This document shows positions 1 through 4,985 of a stretch of DNA of 5,725 nt, piece after piece. Source of the DNA: JAFHCF01 sp048497495 (lineage in GTDB: Bacteria; Pseudomonadota; Alphaproteobacteria; Rhizobiales; Ancalomicrobiaceae); contig JAFHCF010000059.1 in the NCBI GenBank assembly GCA_048497495.1, positions 1 through 5,725 of the forward strand, read 5' to 3'. Numbering within the stretch: position 1 is the stretch's first letter; each line of letters starts with the position of its first letter. The notes beneath the pieces are model-generated. The model was not told where the DNA came from, did not search any database, and saw nothing but the letters and a program-made list of their open reading frames with translations. A program made the translations under genes and the position numbers.

Positions 1-98
1 CGATGCGCGCCTCCTCAGCATGAGGCGCTGGTGTGTTTGCGAGCAACCACAAACGCCTCATGCTGAGGAGGCTGCGTGGGCAGCCGTCTCGAAGCATC
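1..98. repeat. Inverted pair of palindromic intergenic repeat copies (REP-like), left copy cut by window edge
   Basis: An 18-bp perfect inverted repeat is present: 10-27 and 54-71 are exact reverse complements around a 26-nt spacer. The right copy (54-98) also folds by itself: GGCTGC (70-75) pairs with GCAGCC (80-85) around a GTGG loop, and ATGCT (60-64) pairs with AGCAT (93-97) further out. The left copy is the same core in the opposite orientation and is truncated by the start of the window. The core 'cctcatgctgaggagg ... gtctcgaagcat' resembles a palindromic repeat I recall as scattered between genes of many Rhizobiales; that is recollection, not a search result. The element may end or insulate an upstream transcript, but it has no T-tract, so a terminator role is unproven. 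Confidence 0.7.
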
Positions 99-161
99 GC
101 GCGCGTCTGCCCGCCGCCGCGCCGGAGCCCCTCGCGGCGGATCGTGCGGCACCGCTCGGAA

Positions 162-189
162 TTGACTCTCCCCACTCCGTCGCTATGGT
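162..189 (+). promoter_or_regulatory. Candidate housekeeping sigma promoter for dapD
   Basis: TTGACT at 162-167 matches five of six bases of the -35 consensus. TATGGT at 184-189 matches four of six of the -10 consensus, with a 16-nt spacer. Transcription would start near 196 and give a leader of about 85 nt before the dapD start at 281. It lies between the repeat pair and the gene, where a dapD promoter is expected. Prediction by eye only. Confidence 0.4.
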
Positions 190-197
190 CCCGCGAC

Positions 198-261
198 CTT
201 CGATCGTCGCACCGGCGATCGCTCCGAAGAGACCTCCGTCGGCGGCCCGATTCGACCGCCG
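198..261 (+). promoter_or_regulatory. Structured dapD leader with two predicted hairpins
   Basis: CTTCG (198-202) can pair with CGAAG (225-229), enclosing CGATCG (201-206) and CGATCG (216-221), which can also pair with each other. A second hairpin pairs CGGCGG (240-245) with CCGCCG (256-261) around a 10-nt loop, ending just before the ribosome binding site GGGAG (269-273). No T-tract, leader peptide or lysine-riboswitch (L-box) architecture is visible. GC-rich DNA forms such stems readily, so a regulatory role is speculative. Confidence 0.2.
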
Positions 262-280
262 CCCACCCGGGAGCCACCCG

Positions 281-1138
281 ATGCAGATGACGCCCGTCGC
301 CCTCGCCGCCCTCGCCCTGACCATCGAGGCCGCCTTCGAGCGCCGCAACGAGATCGACACCTCGACCAAGGGCGCGGTGCGCGAGGCGGTCGACACCGCC
401 CTCGACCTGCTCGACAAGGGCAAGGTCCGCGTCGCCGAGAAGATCGACGGCGCCTGGGTGGTGAACCAGTGGTTGAAGAAGGCGGTGCTCCTGTCCTTCC
501 GCCTCGCTCCGATGGGCATCATCGGCGGCGGCCCGGGCCAGGCGACCTGGTGGGACAAGGTCCCCTCCAAGTTCGACCGTTGGGGCGCCCACGAGTTCGA
601 GAAGGCCGGCTTCCGCGCCGTTCCCGGCTGCGTCGTCCGCCGCTCCGCCTACATCGCCCCCTCGGTCGTGCTGATGCCCTCCTTCGTCAATCTCGGCGCC
701 TTCGTCGACACCGGCACCATGGTCGACACCTGGGTGACGGTCGGCTCCTGCGCCCAGATCGGCAAGAACGTCCACCTCTCCGGCGGCGTCGGCATCGGCG
801 GCGTGCTGGAGCCGCTGCAGGCCGGCCCGACCATCATCGAGGACGACTGCTTCATCGGCGCCCGTTCCGAGGTGGTCGAGGGCGTCGTCGTCGGCCAGGG
901 CTCGGTGATCTCGATGGGCGTCTTCATCGGCGCCTCGACCAAAGTGATCGACCGCGAGACCGGCGAGATCCACATGGGCTACGTGCCGCCCTATTCGGTG
1001 GTCGTCTCCGGCTCGATCCCCGGCAAGCCGCTGCCCGGCCAGAACTGGGGTCCGTCGACCTACTGCGCCGTGATCGTCAAGCGCGTCGACGAGAAGACCC
1101 GCTCCAAGACCTCGATCAACGAACTCCTGCGCGACTGA
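281..1138 (+). CDS. dapD: 2,3,4,5-tetrahydropyridine-2,6-dicarboxylate N-succinyltransferase
   Basis: DapD transfers succinyl from succinyl-CoA to tetrahydrodipicolinate, the first committed step of the succinylase branch of mDAP and lysine synthesis in the cytoplasm; the family works as a homotrimer. The 285-residue product matches the usual family length of about 275-285. An N-terminal helical domain (about 1-100) contains the family stretch VNQWLKKAVLLSFRL (61-75). It is followed by a left-handed beta-helix of hexapeptide repeats (about 122-245) with the DapD signature MVDTW.TVGSCAQIGKN and LSGGVGIGGVLEP (147-178). The C-terminal part has PGKPLPGQNWGPSTYCAVIVKRVD (247-270). The start at 281 is chosen because GGGAG (269-273) lies 7 nt upstream and the N-terminus then aligns with the family. 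The frame is open to position 20 but would run through the intergenic repeat and a basic, alanine-rich, family-unlike stretch. An alternative in-frame ATG lies at 287. Confidence 0.97.
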   Translation: MQMTPVALAALALTIEAAFERRNEIDTSTKGAVREAVDTALDLLDKGKVRVAEKIDGAWVVNQWLKKAVLLSFRLAPMGIIGGGPGQATWWDKVPSKFDRWGAHEFEKAGFRAVPGCVVRRSAYIAPSVVLMPSFVNLGAFVDTGTMVDTWVTVGSCAQIGKNVHLSGGVGIGGVLEPLQAGPTIIEDDCFIGARSEVVEGVVVGQGSVISMGVFIGASTKVIDRETGEIHMGYVPPYSVVVSGSIPGKPLPGQNWGPSTYCAVIVKRVDEKTRSKTSINELLRD

Positions 1139-1168
1139 TCGGCCCCGATCACCCCACGCCAAGCCTCG

Positions 1169-1199
1169 ACCCCGCCTCATCGGCGGGGTTGTTCGTTCG
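1169..1199 (+). terminator. Rho-independent terminator after dapD
   Basis: ACCCCGCC (1169-1176) pairs perfectly with GGCGGGGT (1182-1189) around a 5-nt loop TCATC, giving an 8-bp, nearly all-GC stem followed by the T-rich run TTGTTCGTT. It begins 31 nt after the dapD stop and suggests dapD is transcribed separately from the genes that follow. A smaller stem, GATCGG/CCGATC at 1137-1150, sits directly on the stop codon. Confidence 0.8.
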
Positions 1200-1263
1200 A
1201 GATTGCATTCGGCGATGGCGCACGTGAACATGCCGCGAAATCCACGGCGTGGGGGGTGGGAAC

Positions 1264-1797
1264 ATGGGCTGGAAAAGTCGTCTCTTCTCTTTCAGGGGGC
1301 GGTTTTCGCGTGGCGCCTATTGGGTGATGGTTCTGGCGAACATCGCCGCCATGGCCGCGATCCTCCTGCTCTTCGCCGTCCTCGGCACCGTCGCCCCGGA
1401 CCCGGCCCTGACGACGGCCATGTCCGTGCTGGCCGGTCTCGCCATCGTCGCCCAGGTCTGGATCATCCTCGCCGCGATGGTGAGACGCCTGCACGATCGC
1501 GACAAATCCGCTTGGTGGATCCTCGTCTTCGCCGTCGTCCCCTCGATCCTGCAGGGGATCGGGCAAGCCGCCGGTCGGCTCGAGGACGGCGGCGTCGCCG
1601 CGGCGATCTCGTGGGTCGCCGCTTCGGCCGTCTCGATCTGGGGCCTGATCGAATTCGGCTTCCTGCGCGGCACGACAGGCGGCAATCGATTCGGACCGGA
1701 TCCCTTGGCCGCCGTCGGAACTCCCCTCGGCGCGAAGCCCAGGGTCGCGCCACCACCACCACCGGCCGCGCGGCGTTTCGACCCCTGGAAGCGGTGA
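1264..1797 (+). CDS. DUF805 family inner-membrane protein, first of a tandem pair
   Basis: This is a 177-residue polytopic membrane protein of the DUF805 family, whose function is unknown. Family hallmarks are intact: the N-terminal LFSFRGRFSRGAYW (7-20), the cytoplasmic RRLHDRDKSAWW (74-85) and the C-terminal GTTGGNRFGPDPL (136-148). Four hydrophobic segments are visible at about 20-42, 52-73, 84-98 and 110-132. The tail carries a run of five prolines (about 163-167) and ends basic. The ATG at 1264 is preferred because the protein then begins MGWKSRLFSFRGR, as the family does, with a G-rich Shine-Dalgarno-like run at 1251-1260. An in-frame GTG at 1249 has no upstream binding site. The gene follows the dapD terminator, so it probably has its own promoter in 1190-1250, although no convincing -35/-10 pair is visible. 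It precedes a second DUF805 gene by 129 nt. Confidence 0.9.
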   Translation: MGWKSRLFSFRGRFSRGAYWVMVLANIAAMAAILLLFAVLGTVAPDPALTTAMSVLAGLAIVAQVWIILAAMVRRLHDRDKSAWWILVFAVVPSILQGIGQAAGRLEDGGVAAAISWVAASAVSIWGLIEFGFLRGTTGGNRFGPDPLAAVGTPLGAKPRVAPPPPPAARRFDPWKR

Positions 1798-1926
1798 GTG
1801 CCGTCCGGGCGCCTCGATTCGTCCCGCGCCCGCCCTCTGCGTGGAGATCCCATCTCGACTCCGCGCCCGCCGCCGCGTCATCGTCGCCGCCCTTGCGACG
1901 GCGCGAACGGAGGACCCTCGACCGGC
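1798..1926 (+). other. 129-nt spacer between the two DUF805 genes
   Basis: The downstream frame stays open across this spacer from a GTG at 1798. The translation is proline- and arginine-rich, has no DUF805 resemblance and no ribosome binding site, so I treat it as non-coding. A 6-bp stem CGTCGC (1882-1887) / GCGACG (1895-1900) with a 7-nt loop is present. There is no T-tract and no obvious promoter. A GGAGG (1909-1913) near the right end serves the next gene. Confidence 0.5.
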
Positions 1927-2367
1927 ATGGATTGGCTACGCGCGCTGTTCTCCTTCCACGGGCGGGTCGGACGGATCTCCTGGTGGATCTCCGTGGGCCT
2001 CGTCGCGGCGATGGCCGCGCTCCACCTCGCCTTCGTCTCCGAGGAGACCCTGGTCGCCGCGGCGCGCCACCTCGGCCGCTCGCCGGCGAGCCTCCTCCTC
2101 GTCTGGGCGGTCGTCGTCCTGTGGTGGGGGGTGATGGGGTGGCTCCTGCTCGCCGCCTCGGTGCGCCGGCTCGGCGACCGGGGGCTCTCCGGCTGGCGCC
2201 TGCTGCTCTTCCTCCTGCCGGCGGCGGTCGCCGCTCATTTCGTCGGCACCTACTGGCCGGCCGAACTGGCGATGGTCGCCTCGCTCGCCTGGATGGTCGG
2301 CGAACTCGGACTGCTGCCCGGCGTCGACGATCGGGTCGACGGCGCGCGCCGGCCACCTGGCCGTTGA
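1927..2367 (+). CDS. DUF805-like inner-membrane protein, second and diverged copy
   Basis: This 146-residue membrane protein keeps the DUF805 N-terminus, LFSFHGRVGRISWW (7-20), and a recognisable cytoplasmic motif, RRLGDRGLSGWR (80-91). The usual histidine of RRLHDR is glycine here. The C-terminal NRFGPDP-type motif is missing, replaced by PGVDDRVDGARR (131-142). Four hydrophobic segments are seen at about 17-37, 55-78, 91-107 and 112-130. The start at 1927 is chosen because the protein then begins MDWLRALFSFHGR, like its neighbour. The nearest strong Shine-Dalgarno, GGAGG at 1909-1913, is 13 nt away, longer than usual, so initiation may be modest. It probably arose from an old duplication or is a distant paralogue of the upstream gene. 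Function is unknown. The frame is intact, so it is not an evident pseudogene. Confidence 0.82.
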   Translation: MDWLRALFSFHGRVGRISWWISVGLVAAMAALHLAFVSEETLVAAARHLGRSPASLLLVWAVVVLWWGVMGWLLLAASVRRLGDRGLSGWRLLLFLLPAAVAAHFVGTYWPAELAMVASLAWMVGELGLLPGVDDRVDGARRPPGR

Positions 2368-2434
2368 CCTCGGCCGATCGAGGGTGTCCCATCGGTGCGA
2401 GCCCGCCGGAAAGGCGGCGAACCGAGGAACCGCC

Positions 2435-3082
2435 ATGTACCGCCCGCCCGTCTTCGCCGAGGACGATCCCGAGACCCTCGCGACCCTTCTCTCCCGCGCC
2501 CGGCTGACGACGCTCGTCGCCTGCCTTGACGGCGTCCTCGTGGCCGACCACGTGCCGATGCGCTTCGAGCGCAAGCGCGGCCCGCTCGGCACCCTCGTCG
2601 GCCATCTCGCCCGCGCCAATCCGCAAGGCGCGCCGCAGGCGGAGGGCCGCCCGGTGCTGGTCGTGGTTCAGGGTCCCGACGCCTATGTCTCGCCGTCCTT
2701 CTATCCGTCGAAGCACGAGACCGAGCAGGTGGTGCCGACCTGGAACTACGTCGCCGTCCACGCCCATGGTCGCCTGCGCCGCTTCGACGATCCCGATCGT
2801 CTATTGGCGCTGGTCACCGCCCTGACCGCGCACCACGAGGCCGGGCGCAACGAACCGTGGTCGGTCGCCGACGCGCCGGAGGAGTTCGTCCGCGCCCAAT
2901 TGAAGGGCATCGTCGGCTTCGAGATCGAAATCGAGCGGCTGGAGGGCAAGCGCAAGCTCTCGCAGAACCGCACCCCCGCCGATCGCGCCGGGGTCGCCGC
3001 CGGTCTCGCCGCCTCGCACGATCCCGGCGACCTCGCGCTCGCCGTCGCCATGACACGGCCGCCGCGCGGTCGAAGCGATTGA
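2435..3082 (+). CDS. FMN-binding, PaiB-family protein (putative negative transcriptional regulator)
   Basis: The 215-residue product has the PaiB family pattern throughout. It shows the N-terminal MYRPPVF, then GHLARANPQ (56-64), the core block DAYVSPSFYPSK (82-93) running into VPTWNYVAVHAHGRLR (100-115), and the C-terminal GIVGFEIEIERLEGKRKLSQN (158-178). These belong to a flavin-reductase-like split beta-barrel expected to bind FMN. The family is named after Bacillus subtilis PaiB, linked there to repression of sporulation and protease genes. No helix-turn-helix is apparent, so direct DNA binding cannot be assumed and an FMN-dependent enzyme is equally possible. GAGGA (2424-2428) lies 6 nt before the ATG. 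The gene is 67 nt after the second DUF805 gene and 32 nt before dapE, so co-transcription with dapE is plausible. I give no symbol because orthology to B. subtilis paiB is not shown. Confidence 0.92.
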   Translation: MYRPPVFAEDDPETLATLLSRARLTTLVACLDGVLVADHVPMRFERKRGPLGTLVGHLARANPQGAPQAEGRPVLVVVQGPDAYVSPSFYPSKHETEQVVPTWNYVAVHAHGRLRRFDDPDRLLALVTALTAHHEAGRNEPWSVADAPEEFVRAQLKGIVGFEIEIERLEGKRKLSQNRTPADRAGVAAGLAASHDPGDLALAVAMTRPPRGRSD

Positions 3083-3114
3083 CGTGGCTTCGCCGCCGGC
3101 TTAATCGCGGGTCC

Positions 3115-4296
3115 ATGACCACGCTTCCCGCTCTCGACGATCCCGTCGCCATCGCTCAGGCGCTTCTCGGCTGCCCGTCCGTCACTCCGGCCGACGGCGG
3201 GGCGCTCGATCTCGTGGCGGCGATCGCGCGTGGCCTCGGCTTCGAGATCCATCGTTCGGTCTTCAGCGAGGACGGCACCCCGGACATCGACAATCTCTAC
3301 GCCCGGCGTGGCAGCGAGGGGCCGCATCTCACCTTCGCCGGCCACACCGACGTGGTGCCGCCCGGCGACCCGGCCCGCTGGACCCACGACCCCTTCGCCG
3401 GCGTCATCGACGACGGCGTCCTCTTCGGGCGCGGCGCCGTCGACATGAAGGGTGGCATCGCCGCGTTTCTCGCCGCCCTCGGCCGCCTCCATCGCGACGG
3501 CCGCGACCTCCCCGGCTCGGTGTCGCTGCTGATCACCGGCGACGAGGAAGGCCCCTCGATCAACGGCACGGTCAAGCTCCTGAAGTGGGCGGCGGCGCGC
3601 GGCGAGCGCTTCGACGCGGCCGTCGTCGGTGAGCCGACCAACCCGGAGGCGATCGGCGACGCCATCAAGGTCGGCCGGCGCGGTTCGCTCTCCGGCACGG
3701 TGACGGTGAGCGGTCGCCAGGGCCACGTCGCCTATCCCCATCTCGCCGACAATCCGATCCCCAAGGTCATGCGGCTGGCGAACGCGCTGATCGCCGATCC
3801 GCTCGACCGGGGCAACGACCGTTTCCAGCCGTCGAACCTCGAACTGGTGTCGCTCGACGTCGGCAATCCGTCGTGGAACGTCGTGCCCGCCGAGGCCCGC
3901 GCCCGCTTCAACATCCGCTTCAACGACCGATGGTCGCGCGACACCCTCGACGCCGAGCTGCGCGCCCGCCTGACGCGCGCCGCCGGCAACGACGTCGAGT
4001 GGACGCTGGCCTTGGAGAGCCCGTCCTCCGACAGTTTCCTCACCCGCGACGACGCCCTGATCGGGACGCTGTCGACGGCGATCGAGGCGGTCACCGGCCG
4101 TCGCCCGGCGCTCTCCACCAACGGCGGCACCTCGGATGCCCGCTTCATCAAGGACTATTGCCCGGTGGTCGAGTTCGGCCTGGTCGGCCAGACCATGCAT
4201 CAGGTCGACGAACGGGTGGCGCTCGCCGATCTCGAGACCCTGACCCGGGTCTACGAAGCGTTCCTCACCCATTGGTTCGAGACGGCGGCCAGATGA
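3115..4296 (+). CDS. dapE: Succinyl-diaminopimelate desuccinylase
   Basis: DapE is a di-zinc M20-type hydrolase that removes succinate from N-succinyl-L,L-diaminopimelate to give L,L-diaminopimelate, downstream of DapD in the cytoplasm. The 393-residue product is slightly longer than the usual 375-385. Expected metal ligands by family comparison are H77 (in FAGHTDVV), D110 (in GRGAVDMKG), E145 (in TGDEEG), E173 (in VGEPT) and H362 (in GQTMHQVDE); E144 is the expected general base. The dimerisation-domain block QGHVAYPHLADNP spans 202-214, and the family-typical NGGTSDARF spans 336-344. Nothing catalytic is missing. The ATG at 3115 fits the family N-terminus but has only a weak Shine-Dalgarno (GCGGG just upstream), which may mean dependence on translation of the gene 32 nt before it. 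Its stop overlaps the start of the next gene by ATGA. Confidence 0.97.
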   Translation: MTTLPALDDPVAIAQALLGCPSVTPADGGALDLVAAIARGLGFEIHRSVFSEDGTPDIDNLYARRGSEGPHLTFAGHTDVVPPGDPARWTHDPFAGVIDDGVLFGRGAVDMKGGIAAFLAALGRLHRDGRDLPGSVSLLITGDEEGPSINGTVKLLKWAAARGERFDAAVVGEPTNPEAIGDAIKVGRRGSLSGTVTVSGRQGHVAYPHLADNPIPKVMRLANALIADPLDRGNDRFQPSNLELVSLDVGNPSWNVVPAEARARFNIRFNDRWSRDTLDAELRARLTRAAGNDVEWTLALESPSSDSFLTRDDALIGTLSTAIEAVTGRRPALSTNGGTSDARFIKDYCPVVEFGLVGQTMHQVDERVALADLETLTRVYEAFLTHWFETAAR

Positions 4297-4883
4297 TCGA
4301 TCAGGGTGAGATCCATCGGGCCCTGCGCGGATCGTGGCGACTGCTGGTCGGCGACGCCCGCGCCATGGCGGACTTCGACTGCTCGATCGACGGCTTCTGG
4401 CGCTCCTTCGTGGTGATCGCCCTGACCCTGCCGGTGCCGCTCGTCGCGCTCGCCGCCCAGCGCCGGCTGCCGATGGCCGACCGGTTCGATCCGGCGATGA
4501 TGAGCGGCCCGGCCTATTGGATCGCGGGTCTCGCCGCCTATGTCCTCGCCTGGGTCGCCTTCCCGCTGGTGCTGGCGCTTCTCGCCCGCCCCCTCGGCCT
4601 CTCCCAGCGCTACGTGCCCTACATGGTGGCCCGTAACTGGACGACGTTGATCGCCGCCGTCCCCGGCTTCGCCGTGACGCTCGGCTTCGGCCTCGGCCTC
4701 GTGCCGCTGTCGATGCTCGGCCCCGGCAATCTCGCCGCCCTCGGCTTCAACATCTACTACGCCTGGAAGGTGACGCGGATCGCCTGCGCCACGCCGCCCG
4801 GCCTCGCCGGCGGTCTCGTCGCGCTCGACTTCCTCCTGACCCTCGTCGTCTACACCGCGTCCGATCGCCTGATCGGCCTGTGA
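4293..4883 (+). CDS. Polytopic membrane protein of unknown function, translationally coupled to dapE
   Basis: I do not recognise a named family for this 196-residue protein. The start codon overlaps the dapE stop as ATGA (4293-4296), with no clear Shine-Dalgarno, which points to translational coupling and a shared mRNA. The N-terminal 35 residues are soluble and contain RALRGSWRLLVGDARAMADF (9-28) and DGFWRSF (33-39). Hydrophobic segments follow at about 36-56, 74-98, 116-138, a weaker one at 143-158, and 170-190, giving four or five membrane spans. Aromatic and basic residues (RYVPYMVARNW, 106-116; YYAWKVTR, 155-162) lie between spans. There is no signal peptide and no catalytic motif that I can identify. 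I have a vague memory of similar hypothetical proteins next to alphaproteobacterial dapE, which I cannot confirm here. No substrate or function is claimed. Confidence 0.88.
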   Translation: MIDQGEIHRALRGSWRLLVGDARAMADFDCSIDGFWRSFVVIALTLPVPLVALAAQRRLPMADRFDPAMMSGPAYWIAGLAAYVLAWVAFPLVLALLARPLGLSQRYVPYMVARNWTTLIAAVPGFAVTLGFGLGLVPLSMLGPGNLAALGFNIYYAWKVTRIACATPPGLAGGLVALDFLLTLVVYTASDRLIGL

Positions 4884-4985
4884 GGCGAAGGCGGATCTCG
4901 TAATATTCACCTTTCCCGTCGAAGATGGCGGGCGCGCGCCGCCACGGCGCGCCCGGTTCCGTCGAACGCGCCGAAGAGGTGGCCC
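4884..4985. other. 102-nt intergenic gap with a GC-rich hairpin
   Basis: The gap holds an inverted repeat that can fold in two registers. GGGCGCGC (4930-4937) pairs with GCGCGCCC (4947-4954) around a 9-nt loop, or GCGCGCC (4934-4940) pairs with GGCGCGC (4946-4952) around a 5-nt loop. No T-tract follows, so it is not a standard terminator, though it could impede the upstream transcript. A small AT-rich island, TAATATTCACCTTT, begins at 4901 and resembles a -10 region, but no -35 is evident. The sequence CGTCGAA occurs on both sides of the hairpin. Confidence 0.45.
4973..4979 (+). promoter_or_regulatory. Ribosome binding site that fixes a TTG start
   Basis: GAAGAGG ends 6 nt before the TTG at 4986, a normal Shine-Dalgarno distance. 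No ATG occurs upstream in that frame within the gap, and the nearby GTG (4979-4981) and ATG (4925) are in other frames. This site therefore decides the start of the NlpC/P60 gene. Confidence 0.65.

Noticed and set aside
20..280. Extension of dapD upstream to an ATG at position 20
   Set aside because: The extension would cross the palindromic repeat and candidate promoter, has no ribosome binding site and adds residues unlike the DapD family; 281 has a good site 7 nt upstream.
1203..1231. Possible promoter TTGCAT (1203-1208) / GAACAT (1226-1231) before the first DUF805 gene
   Set aside because: The spacing is 17 nt, but the -10 matches only three of six consensus bases. A promoter is expected here, but this one is not convincing.
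2364..2392. Possible promoter TTGACC (2364-2369) / TCCCAT (2387-2392) before the PaiB-like gene
   Set aside because: The -35 is good, but it overlaps the preceding stop codon and the -10 matches only three of six positions; too weak to call.
2368..2427. CCTCGG (2368-2373) complementary to CCGAGG (2422-2427), overlapping the PaiB-like gene's ribosome binding site
   Set aside because: Six base pairs over a 48-nt gap is expected by chance at this GC content, and competing local stems (2374-2395, 2403-2417) exist.
1463..2767. A 434-codon minus-strand frame and a 434-codon plus-strand frame (1203-2507) over the DUF805 region
   Set aside because: Both translations are extremely arginine- and proline-rich, as expected of shadow frames in GC-rich DNA. 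The DUF805 frames carry the real motifs.
2746..4272. A 508-codon open frame on the minus strand across the PaiB-like gene and dapE
   Set aside because: It lies opposite two genes with strong family motifs and intact catalytic residues. Long antisense frames are common in high-GC DNA, and its translation shows no recognisable domain.
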